Assembly: GCF_004000925.1 (NCBI RefSeq)
Contig: NZ_BIME01000020.1
Location: forward strand, 1-52,304
Direction: 5' to 3'
DNA from: Paenibacillus illinoisensis NBRC 15959
Lineage (GTDB): Bacteria > Bacillota > Bacilli > Paenibacillales > Paenibacillaceae
Length of the DNA stretch: 52,304 bases
The position numbers were made by a program, and so were the translations under genes. This document shows positions 41,470 to 50,332 of this stretch, piece by piece. How positions within the stretch are numbered: position 1 is the first letter of the stretch; every line of letters starts with the position of its first letter. The notes beneath the pieces are model-generated. The model worked only from the letters and a program-made list of their open reading frames with translations, made no database searches and had not been told where the DNA came from.

Positions 41470-41781
41470 ATGTTGAAATTAAATCTTCAGTTATTCGCAT
41501 CGAAAAAAGGTGTAGGTTCCACGAAGAACGGTCGTGACAGTAGAGCGCAACGCCTTGGCGTAAAGCGTGCTGACGGTCAAACAGTAACTGGTGGTAGCAT
41601 TCTTGTTCGCCAACGCGGAACAAAAATTCACCCAGGTACGAACGTGGGTATCGGTAAAGATGACACTTTGTTTGCGAAAGTGGACGGCGTTGTGAAATTC
41701 GAACGTTGGGGACGCGATCGCAAAAAAGTAAGCATTTACCCTGTGGACGTTGCTCCAGTAGCAGCTGCAGTAAAAGCATAA
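41470..41781 (+). CDS. rpmA: 50S ribosomal protein L27, with cleavable N-terminal extension
   Basis: L27 lies at the peptidyl-transferase centre and contacts tRNA with its N-terminus. The 103-aa protein starts MLKLNLQLFASKKGVGS: the first nine residues ending in Phe9 are the extension cut by Prp in Firmicutes, leaving ASKKG as the mature end. SD AAGGAGGA precedes ATG. A terminator follows. Confidence 0.98.
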   Translation: MLKLNLQLFASKKGVGSTKNGRDSRAQRLGVKRADGQTVTGGSILVRQRGTKIHPGTNVGIGKDDTLFAKVDGVVKFERWGRDRKKVSIYPVDVAPVAAAVKA

Positions 41782-41800
41782 TATCGGCATTCCGCCTAAG

Positions 41801-41836
41801 GAGCCTTCGGCAATTTTGCCGGAGGCTCTTTGTATT
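41801..41836 (+). terminator. Rho-independent terminator after rpmA
   Basis: GAGCCTTCGGC (41801-41811) pairs with GCCGGAGGCTC (41818-41828), with one G-U pair, followed by TTTGTATTT. Confidence 0.85.
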
Positions 41837-41880
41837 TAGGATGGATAGATGTTTTCGATAATGAACTGGCAGAAAAGACA

Positions 41881-41889
41881 TGTTATACT
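41881..41889 (+). promoter_or_regulatory. Extended -10 promoter of spo0B-obg
   Basis: TGT-TATACT (41881-41889) is a good extended -10, with a weak ATGAAC 17 bp upstream. It lies 52 nt before spo0B. Confidence 0.5.
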
Positions 41890-41941
41890 TGGTTACGGTG
41901 GGGTTTAAAACCAACCGAGTTTTGTAGAACGGGGAGAAGCC

Positions 41942-42679
41942 ATGAAATCTTGGAAAAGAGTGCCGTGGATTGCGGCATGTTCACTTCTGATTCCTTTGGT
42001 TTTCGTTGTGCTGTATCCGGCAGCCATTTCGAGTGCTGTATGCGCATTGTGGTCCGTGGCCGTAATCTTTGTTTCAATGAATGCGATGAAGAGACAGGCG
42101 GAAGCGGAACGCAGAACCATCATACAATCTATGGAAAAGACAGCAATTGCATCACTAAATCATCATCGGCATGATTGGATGAACGATCTTCAGGTGTTAT
42201 ATGGATATCTTCGGCTGGGCAAACTTGATAAATCCGTGCAATGTGTGGAAAGAATAAAAGAACGGGTAACCGAGGAAAGTCGGATTTCCAAATTAGGCAT
42301 TCCCTCACTCGTTTTTTATCTCCAGTCTTTTCGTGCCAGTGGCGCCGCTCTGGAATTGCATGTGGAAGTCGAGGAAGAATTGCAGCTTAGTGCTCTGATC
42401 TCTCCCGAGGACGGCGAGTCGCTTACGGGCGCAATTGCAGATGCAATCAGAGCCTATCAATACGGTGGCGGCCGGTCGTCTTGGGGAGAGGTTCGCAAAC
42501 TGACCTTGAACTTCGGACAAGACCATGGGGATGTGGTTGTTCGGCTGGACGGGGATCAAACACCCGATCCGGAAACATTACGGCAGCTTAATGCCGTACT
42601 TAAAGGAAAAAAAGTCAGAACGGAGCAGCTTCCGTCTGAAGACACGTTTATACAATTTAGAATGCCGTGTGGAATATAG
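41942..42679 (+). CDS. spo0B: Spo0B-like sporulation phosphotransferase with N-terminal membrane helices
   Basis: Phosphorelay protein that moves phosphate from Spo0F to Spo0A. The 245-aa protein has the phosphorylated-histidine motif HHRHDWMNDLQ (probable His77), followed by a degenerate kinase-like C-terminal domain without clear ATP-binding boxes. Residues about 8-46 hold two hydrophobic segments, so the protein is probably membrane-bound; B. subtilis Spo0B is soluble and shorter. SD GGGGAGAA precedes ATG. The place between rpmA and obg matches spo0B of B. subtilis. A sensor-kinase-like SpoOB_a domain protein is the alternative. Confidence 0.85.
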   Translation: MKSWKRVPWIAACSLLIPLVFVVLYPAAISSAVCALWSVAVIFVSMNAMKRQAEAERRTIIQSMEKTAIASLNHHRHDWMNDLQVLYGYLRLGKLDKSVQCVERIKERVTEESRISKLGIPSLVFYLQSFRASGAALELHVEVEEELQLSALISPEDGESLTGAIADAIRAYQYGGGRSSWGEVRKLTLNFGQDHGDVVVRLDGDQTPDPETLRQLNAVLKGKKVRTEQLPSEDTFIQFRMPCGI

Positions 42680-42694
42680 GAAGAAGGGGTAGCC

Positions 42695-44005
42695 ATGTTT
42701 GTAGATAAAGCGAAGATTTATGTAAAAGCCGGAGACGGAGGGGACGGAATTATTTCGTTCCGTCGTGAGAAGTATGTACCAAACGGCGGACCTGCCGGGG
42801 GTGATGGAGGCAGAGGAGCTGACATCATTTTCCGCGTGGATGAAGGTTTGCGTACATTGATGGATTTCCGTTACCAGCGTCACTTCAAGGCCCCTCGTGG
42901 TGAGAAGGGACGCAATAAAAGTCAGCATGGTGCGAACGCTGAGAACATGATTGTCCGTATTCCACCTGGGACTGTGATTTTGGATGAAGACAGTGGAGAG
43001 GTATTGGCAGACCTGACGCGTCATGGTCAACAGGTTGTCGTTGCGCGTGGTGGCCGGGGCGGCCGGGGGAATATCCGATTTGCCACACCAAATAATCCAG
43101 CTCCTGAACTTGCTGAAAATGGTGAAGAGGGCGAAGAGCGCTATATTGTGCTAGAGCTTAAAGTTATGGCGGATGTTGGTTTGGTTGGTTTTCCGAGTGT
43201 CGGGAAATCTACCCTGCTGTCCGTTGTATCAGCGGCGAAGCCGAAGATCGGAGCCTATCACTTTACGACCATTACACCTAACCTGGGTGTAGTCGGTGTA
43301 GGTGAAGGACGCAGCTTCGTTATGGCCGACTTGCCAGGACTGATTGAAGGTGCTCATGAAGGTATCGGACTTGGACATGAGTTTTTGCGCCATGTTGAAC
43401 GTACCCGCATCATTATTCACGTTGTGGATATGTCTGGCTCGGAAGGACGCGATCCGTTTGAGGACTGGGTCAAAATCAACGAAGAGCTGAAGTTGTATAA
43501 TCCGGTACTCGCGGAGAGACCTCAGATTGTGGCAGCGAACAAAATGGATATGCCGGAATCGGAAGAGAATCTGGAGCAATTTATGCAAAAGGTTCGTGAA
43601 GTTCAGCCGGATATTGAGATCATGCCAATTTCTTCCCTGACTCGCAAAGGAATACAGGAACTCCTGTATCGTGCGGCGGATCTGCTTGATCAGATTCCGG
43701 ACGAAGTCGTGGTAGAAGAAGTAGCGGACATATCTGAACGCAAAGTGTACAGTCTGGATAAGAAAGAGGACGAAGGCTTCCGTATTGTGCGGGAGAATGA
43801 GATCTTTGTTGTTGAGAGTGCCAAGATTGATCGCATGATGAAACGGATGCAGCTGAACTCGCATGAGGCCATCCTTAAACTGGCGCGTACACTGCGTCAT
43901 ATGGGTGTGGATGAAGAGCTCCGTAAACGTGGTGCTGAAGAAGGCACGATTGTGCGCATCGGTGATTTTGAATTTGAATTCGTTGAAGGCAGCAGCTACT
44001 ATTAA
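42695..44005 (+). CDS. obg: GTPase ObgE/CgtA
   Basis: Essential ribosome-associated GTPase, linked to 50S assembly and, in B. subtilis, to sporulation initiation. The 436-aa protein has the glycine-rich Obg fold (about 1-158), the G domain with GFPSVGKSTLLS, DLPGLIEGA, and NKMD, and a C-terminal OCT domain (about 350-430). SD GAAGGGG precedes ATG. It follows spo0B by 15 nt and is probably co-transcribed. A strong terminator follows. Confidence 0.97.
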   Translation: MFVDKAKIYVKAGDGGDGIISFRREKYVPNGGPAGGDGGRGADIIFRVDEGLRTLMDFRYQRHFKAPRGEKGRNKSQHGANAENMIVRIPPGTVILDEDSGEVLADLTRHGQQVVVARGGRGGRGNIRFATPNNPAPELAENGEEGEERYIVLELKVMADVGLVGFPSVGKSTLLSVVSAAKPKIGAYHFTTITPNLGVVGVGEGRSFVMADLPGLIEGAHEGIGLGHEFLRHVERTRIIIHVVDMSGSEGRDPFEDWVKINEELKLYNPVLAERPQIVAANKMDMPESEENLEQFMQKVREVQPDIEIMPISSLTRKGIQELLYRAADLLDQIPDEVVVEEVADISERKVYSLDKKEDEGFRIVRENEIFVVESAKIDRMMKRMQLNSHEAILKLARTLRHMGVDEELRKRGAEEGTIVRIGDFEFEFVEGSSYY

Positions 44006-44055
44006 GTTTGATATGTAAAATTTAATGTATGCCTGCTCAAATATATAGGACATGT

Positions 44056-44102
44056 AAACGCAGAGAAGTGGGAAATGACCCGCTGCTCTGCGTTTTTTTT
44101 GT
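44056..44102 (+). terminator. Rho-independent terminator after obg
   Basis: AAACGCAGAG (44056-44065) pairs with CTCTGCGTTT (44086-44095), with an inner AGTGGG/CCCGCT helix, followed by a run of T residues. Confidence 0.93.
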
Positions 44103-44177
44103 TTTTTCCTAACATGTGGCAGGGAGAACCTTGTATACTTTGAGAAACGGTTTTGAAAAAAATAGACATGTAACGTA

Positions 44178-44206
44178 TTGCCCTTTTAGTATAGATCCGA
44201 TATAAT
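44178..44206 (+). promoter_or_regulatory. SigA promoter of the ACT-domain gene
   Basis: TTGCCC (44178-44183), 17 bp, perfect TATAAT (44201-44206). Probably the promoter of the ACT-domain gene and perhaps hom. Confidence 0.7.
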
Positions 44207-44249
44207 GTCCACTATATGAAAACATGAGTCTTTGAGGAGAGGACGTTCT

Positions 44250-44687
44250 GTGAATGAACGCTATTACTTAGTACGGGAAGACATTTTACCGGAAGCAGTG
44301 GTGAAGACGATGCAGGTGAAAGAGCTGCTTGCTTCGGGGGATGTCAAAACAGTGCATGAAGCGGTAGAGCAGGTCGGATTAAGCCGAAGTGCTTTTTATA
44401 AGTATAAGGATGGAATTCACCTCATCAACCAATTGGAACGGGAAAGAATCGTCACCATATCGATTGATCTGGAGCATCAGTCTGGTATATTGTCTCGCGT
44501 GTTGGGACATGTGGCTGGATATGGAGCCAACGTACTCACGATTAATCAGAGTATCCCGCTTCAAGGAAGAGCCAATGTTGTTATCTCGGTAGAGACGTCA
44601 CATCTTCACGGAGAAATCGGTGAAATGTTGGATCGGATGCAGGATATGCCGGGGGTTCGGCGCACACGGATTGTAGGTCAGGGCTAA
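44250..44687 (+). CDS. ACT-domain protein, UPF0735/PheB-like
   Basis: The 145-aa protein has an N-terminal helical part with a helix-turn-helix look (AVEQVGLSRSAFYKYKDGIH, about 38-57) and a C-terminal ACT domain (about 68-140, IVTISIDLEHQSGILSRVL). ACT domains bind amino acids. In B. subtilis the equivalent pheB lies next to pheA after obg. Here it precedes hom, so a role in sensing an amino acid of the Thr/Phe pathways is plausible but unproven. GTG 44250 follows GGAGAGG; TTG 44232 overlaps the SD. Confidence 0.9.
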   Translation: MNERYYLVREDILPEAVVKTMQVKELLASGDVKTVHEAVEQVGLSRSAFYKYKDGIHLINQLERERIVTISIDLEHQSGILSRVLGHVAGYGANVLTINQSIPLQGRANVVISVETSHLHGEIGEMLDRMQDMPGVRRTRIVGQG

Positions 44688-44794
44688 CTGGATTTTATCT
44701 CATAACGTCCGGATATATGAAAAAAACTGCTTCATTGTACACAGAGAGCGTACAGAGGTGGCAGACATAAAAGACATTAGGGGGTAGATCGTTG

Positions 44795-46081
44795 GTGAAA
44801 CCGGTAAAAGTAGGATTATTGGGACTCGGAACAGTAGGTACCGGGGTTGTTCGCATCGTGGAAGGGAACCAGGAGGATCTGAGCAGTCAGGTCGGCTCAC
44901 CGATTGTTATCGAGAAGATTTCTGTAAAAAATACGGTTAAGGATCGCGTCATTGCAGTGGATCGAGCCAAACTGACAGAAGATCCGTGGGAAGTGATTCG
45001 CCACCCGGACATCGATGTGATCGTGGAGGTTATGGGTGGTATTGAACAGACGAAGGAGTACATTCTTGAAGCGCTGGAGCGGGGAAAACATATTGTCACG
45101 GCAAATAAGGATCTGATGGCTCTCCACGGCTCCGAGATTTTGGCGAAGGCACAGGAGAAGAAATGTGATGTCTTCTATGAAGCCAGCGTAGCTGGTGGGA
45201 TTCCCATTATCCGCACCCTGATTGAAGGTTTCTCCTCTGACCGGATTACCCGTATTATGGGGATTGTGAACGGAACAACGAACTTTATTTTGACCAAAAT
45301 GAGCCAGGAAGGTGCTTCTTATGAAGAGGTCCTCGCAGAGGCACAGGCTCTGGGTTATGCGGAAGCTGACCCAACATCGGATGTGGAGGGACTGGATGCC
45401 GCTCGCAAAATGGCAATATTGGGAACGCTGGGTTTCCGCACCAATGTGGAGCTCCAGGATGTGGCAGTTAGTGGTATTTCGTCCGTAACCCGTGAGGACA
45501 TTACGTATGCCAGAAGACTCGGCTATGAGATGAAACTCCTTGGAATTGCGGATTGCCGTGATGACGAGATCAATATCAGTGTTCAGCCTACCATGGTGAG
45601 ACAGAGTCACCCGATTGCCTCCGTTAATGGCGTGTTCAATGCAGTTTATGTACACGGGGAAGCAGTAGGCGAAACGATGTTCTATGGTGCGGGTGCAGGT
45701 GAACTTCCAACGGCCACTTCCGTCGTTGCAGATCTGGTGGCTGTGATCAAAAATCTGAAGCTTGGCGTAAACGGACTTAAAGCCATCGTTCCTTACAAGC
45801 AGAAGCGTCTGCAAAGCGATGAACAGATCATGTCAAAGAACTTCATTTTGCTGCACGTGGACGACAAAGCGGGCGTTTTGGCGCAAATTACGCAGATTTT
45901 TGCAGAGTATGAAGTCAGCCTGGCTTCGGTTGTTCAACAGCCGAACGAGCATAATCCGGATGCCGAGATCATCATCGTTACTCATAATGCAAGCAAGGCA
46001 AGCATGGATAAAGTGTTGAAACACTTTGAATCTCTTAGCGTTATACGCCGCATCAAGAGTGTATATCGGGTTGAGGGGTAA
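44795..46081 (+). CDS. hom: Homoserine dehydrogenase
   Basis: NAD(P)H enzyme that reduces aspartate semialdehyde to homoserine for Thr and Met. The 428-aa protein has the Rossmann motif GLGTVGTGVV (about 9-18), NGTTNFILTKM and YEASVAGGIPII in the catalytic domain, and a C-terminal ACT domain (about 350-425) for feedback control. The start is GTG 44795, with TTG 44792 as alternative; AGGGGGT is upstream of both. It leads hom-thrC-thrB as in B. subtilis. Confidence 0.96.
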   Translation: MKPVKVGLLGLGTVGTGVVRIVEGNQEDLSSQVGSPIVIEKISVKNTVKDRVIAVDRAKLTEDPWEVIRHPDIDVIVEVMGGIEQTKEYILEALERGKHIVTANKDLMALHGSEILAKAQEKKCDVFYEASVAGGIPIIRTLIEGFSSDRITRIMGIVNGTTNFILTKMSQEGASYEEVLAEAQALGYAEADPTSDVEGLDAARKMAILGTLGFRTNVELQDVAVSGISSVTREDITYARRLGYEMKLLGIADCRDDEINISVQPTMVRQSHPIASVNGVFNAVYVHGEAVGETMFYGAGAGELPTATSVVADLVAVIKNLKLGVNGLKAIVPYKQKRLQSDEQIMSKNFILLHVDDKAGVLAQITQIFAEYEVSLASVVQQPNEHNPDAEIIIVTHNASKASMDKVLKHFESLSVIRRIKSVYRVEG

Positions 46082-46123
46082 GGTTATTTTTCTAATCCTG
46101 TCCGTTCGAATTGCTAGGTTAAA

Positions 46124-46150
46124 TTGAATTACAATTTTTAATACTATAAA
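46124..46150 (+). promoter_or_regulatory. Weak promoter candidate upstream of thrC
   Basis: TTGAAT (46124-46129) and TATAAA (46145-46150) are 15 bp apart, shorter than optimal. The 117-nt hom-thrC spacer is AT-rich and has no clear terminator. Confidence 0.3.
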
Positions 46151-46198
46151 TTCAGGTCTTCATATTCGTATTACTTAATCATAAAGGAGCTTACTACA

Positions 46199-47269
46199 AT
46201 GAGATATCAAGGATTGCTGCAAACGTACAAAGAGTACCTTCCGGTTAATGAAAATACACCTATGCTTACGCTTCAGGAAGGAAATACCCCACTCGTTCAT
46301 GCCGAAAATCTGTCCAAGGAACTTGGACTGAATCTATATTTTAAATACGAAGGCTTGAACCCAAGTGGTTCTTTCAAAGACCGCGGTATGGTAATGGCTG
46401 TTGCGAAAGCAATGGAAGAGGGCAGCCGTACCATCATGTGTGCCTCCACGGGCAATACTTCTGCAGCTGCTGCAGCATATGCAGCACGCGGTGGTCTGAA
46501 CTGCATCGTGTTAATCCCTAACAATAACATTGCACTGGGCAAGCTGGCCCAGGCCATGATCTACGGAGCCAAAGTGATTGCGATTAACGGTAACTTCGAC
46601 CGTGCACTGGAAATTGTACGTGAGATTACAGCGAAGCATCCCATCACACTGGTGAACTCTGTGAATCCTTACCGCATCGAAGGTCAAAAAACAGCTGCAT
46701 TTGAAGTGGTTGATCAATTGGGTCAAGCACCTGACGTACTTGCAATCCCAGTCGGCAATGCAGGGAATATCTCTGCTTACTGGAAAGGCTTCAAAGAATA
46801 CAAAGAGGCGGGAAAATCGGATTCCTTGCCGCGGATGGTTGGATTCGAAGCAGAAGGCGCGATGGCAATCGTTAAGGGAGAGCCGATTCTTGAGCCTGAG
46901 ACTGTGGCCACTGCGATTCGCATTGGTAACCCGGCTAGCTGGAAGACCGCTGTGACCGCTGCTGAAGAGTCCGGTGGACAGATCAATTATGTAACGGACG
47001 AGGAAATCTTGACAGCATATCGTACGATTGCGGCACGGGAAGGTATCTTCGCTGAACCGGCATCGGCTGCTTCGGTTGCGGGAGTATATAAATTGAAGCA
47101 GGAAGGATACTTTAAAGGCGGAGAGACGGTTGTATGTGTCTTGACGGGTCATGGTTTGAAAGATCCGAACATCGCGATCAAAACGGTAGCAACAGAGCCG
47201 CTTGTAGTAGATGATTCGGAAGAAGCGGTTATGGCGGCTATTGCACAGCTGGAGCAGCAATCCGTATGA
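46199..47269 (+). CDS. thrC: Threonine synthase
   Basis: PLP enzyme that converts O-phosphohomoserine to threonine. The 356-aa length fits the short Bacillus type. The PLP lysine is Lys60 in PSGSFKDRGM. The phosphate loop is GNAGNISAYWKG, and LTGHGLKD is near the C-terminus. SD AAAGGAGC precedes ATG. The stop overlaps the thrB ATG (ATGA), a sign of coupling. Confidence 0.97.
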   Translation: MRYQGLLQTYKEYLPVNENTPMLTLQEGNTPLVHAENLSKELGLNLYFKYEGLNPSGSFKDRGMVMAVAKAMEEGSRTIMCASTGNTSAAAAAYAARGGLNCIVLIPNNNIALGKLAQAMIYGAKVIAINGNFDRALEIVREITAKHPITLVNSVNPYRIEGQKTAAFEVVDQLGQAPDVLAIPVGNAGNISAYWKGFKEYKEAGKSDSLPRMVGFEAEGAMAIVKGEPILEPETVATAIRIGNPASWKTAVTAAEESGGQINYVTDEEILTAYRTIAAREGIFAEPASAASVAGVYKLKQEGYFKGGETVVCVLTGHGLKDPNIAIKTVATEPLVVDDSEEAVMAAIAQLEQQSV

Positions 47270-48234
47270 GTTTGCAGCAACGAGTTACAGTAAAAGTACC
47301 TGCAAGTACAGCCAATCTGGGTCCAGGGTTCGATACCCTGGGCATGGCATTGTCTTTGTATGCCTGGATTGAGATGAAGCCGTCCGAACAAACGGTGTTT
47401 GATCTGTATGGAGATCATCTGAATGGTTTGCCAACGGATAGATCCAATCTAATCTACGAAGTCGCACAGATGGTATTTAATGAAGCAGGCGTGTCTGTTC
47501 CTGAACTGGAAATTTCCATGTTTTCGGATATTCCTCTTACCCGTGGACTGGGAAGCAGCGCATCTGCCATAGTTGGTGCTCTGGCTGCTGCGAACGCCTT
47601 AATTGGTTCTCCGCTATCGGACGATAAGCTAATGGATATGGCTACTTCGCTCGAAAAGCACCCGGATAATGTGGGTGCTTCTCTATATGGGGGTATTATT
47701 GCGGCTGCTTGGGATGGCAGTCGTGTGGATCACATCCGTATTGAGCCGCATCAGGATTTACAGACGTTGGTCATTGTGCCGGACTTTGAACTATCGACTT
47801 CCAAAGCAAGAAATGTCATTCCACAGCAATTTGACAAGTCGGATGTCGTGCATAATATCAGCAGGTCTTCCCTGTTGGTTGCAGCGCTGGCAAGCGGGCG
47901 ACTGGATGTGATACAAAGGGCGATGCTGGATCGTATTCACCAACCATACCGAGCATCTCTGGTACCCGGCATGACTGAAATTTTGGAACATGCTGTACAG
48001 CATGGTGCTTTGGGAGCTGCACTAAGTGGAGCCGGACCAACCGTTCTGACATTGGTGGATCGGCATGATCCCCGCAAAGCCGAGCTGGAACAGTATTTGA
48101 TGGAGACCATGGGCAAGGAAGGCATTAATGCAACGCCACTATGGCTGGATCCGGACCTGGACGGTGTAACCGTGCTGCCTGATCAAGATGAACGTCCTTT
48201 TTTGGACAGAATTAAAGGGGAAGTTAAAGCATGA
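47266..48234 (+). CDS. thrB: Homoserine kinase
   Basis: GHMP-family kinase that phosphorylates homoserine. The 322-aa protein has the N-terminal VKVPASTANLGPGFDTLG, the ATP loop PLTRGLGSSASAIVGAL (about 87-103) and the C-terminal GAALSGAGPTVL. ATG 47266 overlaps the thrC stop. Its own stop overlaps the pheA start. Confidence 0.97.
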   Translation: MSLQQRVTVKVPASTANLGPGFDTLGMALSLYAWIEMKPSEQTVFDLYGDHLNGLPTDRSNLIYEVAQMVFNEAGVSVPELEISMFSDIPLTRGLGSSASAIVGALAAANALIGSPLSDDKLMDMATSLEKHPDNVGASLYGGIIAAAWDGSRVDHIRIEPHQDLQTLVIVPDFELSTSKARNVIPQQFDKSDVVHNISRSSLLVAALASGRLDVIQRAMLDRIHQPYRASLVPGMTEILEHAVQHGALGAALSGAGPTVLTLVDRHDPRKAELEQYLMETMGKEGINATPLWLDPDLDGVTVLPDQDERPFLDRIKGEVKA

Positions 48235-49112
48235 AACGAATTGCCGTATTACCTGAAGGCTCCGTTTCCCATGAAGCTGTAGAATTTCTGTTTAATGGGG
48301 AACCGCTGGAGCTGCTTCATTCCAAACTGATTTCTGATGTGTTTCGCGCCACGGATAGTGGCAAGTCACAATATAGCGTCATTCCCATTGAAAATACAAT
48401 TGAAGGCTCCGTTAGTTTGCATATGGACTGGCTGGTTAACGAAGTGGATATTCCGATGCAAGCGGAGTGGGTGTATCCCTCCATACAAAATGTGATTGGA
48501 CATGGTTCCGAGTTCGCTGACGGGAGCGGTGCATACGACTTCAGCAAAATTACCAAGATCATGTCTCATCCGGTAGCTATTCCGCAGTGCCAGAACTTTA
48601 TCCGTCTTCATTCCCCAGATGCTGAGCTTGAGGGCGTCAATAGTACGGCAGAAGCGGTCGAGTTGGTAAAAAAGAATCCCGGAAAGGGCTGGGCCGCTAT
48701 TGGCACCCGCCTTGCTGCACAAAAGCATGGATTGGATATCATGGCTGAACGGGTGACTGATCATGATAACAATTACACCCGTTTTGTACTTATTGGTCAT
48801 GAACCAGTGCAGATTCAACGTGAGCCGGATCATGTAAAAACAAGTTTGCTGGTTACACTGCCTGAAGATGCACCTGGTGCTCTGCATCAAGTATTGTCCA
48901 CATTCGCCTGGAGAAAGCTGAATTTGACTAGGCTGGAGTCTCGTCCTACGAAGAAAAGGCTGGGTAGTTACTATTTTTATATCGATGTTGAAGAAACCGT
49001 AGAATCCGTATTGCTCACAGCAGCCATGGCTGAGATTGAGGCATTGAATTGTCAGGTCCGTGTTCTGGGCAGTTATCCCTGCTATACATATCCTTCATTG
49101 AAAACTACCTGA
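48231..49112 (+). CDS. pheA: Prephenate dehydratase
   Basis: Converts prephenate to phenylpyruvate in phenylalanine synthesis. The 293-aa protein has a periplasmic-binding-like catalytic domain with IENTIEGSV and NNYTRFVLIG (the catalytic TRF Thr), and a C-terminal ACT domain with LTRLESRP, the Phe-binding ESRP motif. ATG 48231 overlaps the thrB stop in ATGA, so Phe and Thr synthesis genes are coupled in one transcript. Confidence 0.96.
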   Translation: MKRIAVLPEGSVSHEAVEFLFNGEPLELLHSKLISDVFRATDSGKSQYSVIPIENTIEGSVSLHMDWLVNEVDIPMQAEWVYPSIQNVIGHGSEFADGSGAYDFSKITKIMSHPVAIPQCQNFIRLHSPDAELEGVNSTAEAVELVKKNPGKGWAAIGTRLAAQKHGLDIMAERVTDHDNNYTRFVLIGHEPVQIQREPDHVKTSLLVTLPEDAPGALHQVLSTFAWRKLNLTRLESRPTKKRLGSYYFYIDVEETVESVLLTAAMAEIEALNCQVRVLGSYPCYTYPSLKTT

Positions 49113-49254
49113 TAAACGGGTAGGATTTGCTGAGGATTGGCATTGAGATGGGTAAAAAGTGAACTTAAAAGCTTGCCATATGTTGTACAATGTAATGGAA
49201 CAATTCAAGATTCGGGAGATAATGATTGGAAATTAAACGGAGGTGCAGTCATCC

Positions 49255-50139
49255 ATGTCAGAACAGTGGATTTATTTGGATGGTCAATATGTAACCAAGG
49301 AGAACGCAACCGTTTCCGTGTATGATCACGGCTTTTTGTACGGGGACGGAATTTTCGAAGGTATCCGGATTTATAACGGCAATATTTTCAGATGCAAAGC
49401 GCATTTGGACCGTTTGTACGATTCGGCAAAATCGATCAGTTTGAACATTCCTTTATCCTATGATGAAATGCTAGAAGTAATGGCAGAAACAGTGCGCCGC
49501 AATGATATGCGTAACGGCTATATCCGTTTAATCGTATCTCGTGGACCAGGTAATCTGGGTCTGGATCCGCTGCGCTGCCCGAAAGCGTCTGTTATTATTA
49601 TTGTGGAGCAGCTAGCAATTTATCCTGAGGAAGCATATCTTACAGGGTTAAAGGCCGTATCTGTATCTCAACGCAGGAATATCCCGGATGCACTGAATCC
49701 CAAAATCAAATCATTAAATTATCTGAATAACATCCTTGTTAAAATCCAGTCCAACTATGCAGGTGTTGGCGAAGCAATCATGCTGAATTCCCAAGGATAT
49801 GTTACCGAAGGATCAAGTGACAACATTTTCATTATCAAAAATGGGGTAGTCTACACACCGCCTTGTTACCTCGGAGCTCTGGAAGGTATTACGCGTCAGG
49901 CTATTATTGACCTGTGTGGGGAATTAGATCTGGAGTTAAAAGAAGTTCCATTTACCCTGCATGATGTGTACATCGCTGACGAAGTCTTTTTCACGGGAAC
50001 AGCCGCAGAAGTCATCGCTGCATATGAGGTTGATGGAAGAACAATTGGATCGGGTGTAGCTGGCCCAGTCACGTTGAGACTGCTCGAAGCGTTCCGTCAA
50101 ATTGTAGACAAAGATGGTTATAAGGTTTGGGAAGCTTAA
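49255..50139 (+). CDS. ilvE: Branched-chain amino acid aminotransferase (class IV)
   Basis: PLP enzyme that transaminates the keto acids of Leu, Ile and Val. The 294-aa protein has the class IV features YDHGFLYGDGIFEGIR (about 23-38), the probable PLP Lys152 in KIKSLNYLN, EGSSDNIF and FFTGTAAEV. ATG 49255 has SD GGAGGTG; GTG 49243 lies within the SD. D-amino acid aminotransferase and aminodeoxychorismate lyase share the fold, but length and the EGIRIY/GTAAEV motifs favour IlvE. Confidence 0.92.
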   Translation: MSEQWIYLDGQYVTKENATVSVYDHGFLYGDGIFEGIRIYNGNIFRCKAHLDRLYDSAKSISLNIPLSYDEMLEVMAETVRRNDMRNGYIRLIVSRGPGNLGLDPLRCPKASVIIIVEQLAIYPEEAYLTGLKAVSVSQRRNIPDALNPKIKSLNYLNNILVKIQSNYAGVGEAIMLNSQGYVTEGSSDNIFIIKNGVVYTPPCYLGALEGITRQAIIDLCGELDLELKEVPFTLHDVYIADEVFFTGTAAEVIAAYEVDGRTIGSGVAGPVTLRLLEAFRQIVDKDGYKVWEA

Positions 50140-50190
50140 CCCTTCTAAACATATTGAAATGCAATATCCTTCTTGTCCAATAAGATCACC

Positions 50191-50236
50191 ATCCTACATA
50201 GGGTGCGGGTTTTGGAGGCGTGGAGGATTTTTTTTG
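50191..50236 (+). terminator. Probable terminator after ilvE
   Basis: ATCCT (50191-50195) pairs with AGGAT (50224-50228) with further imperfect pairing inside, followed by eight T residues. Confidence 0.5.
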
Positions 50237-50332
50237 TTTAGATGATGTCATTAGCCCAGTTTCTGCATAGGATGTAGTAACGGTATGGGCGAATGCACTG
50301 CCCAAGTAACACGTCTAGGAGGTTAGTTCCCC

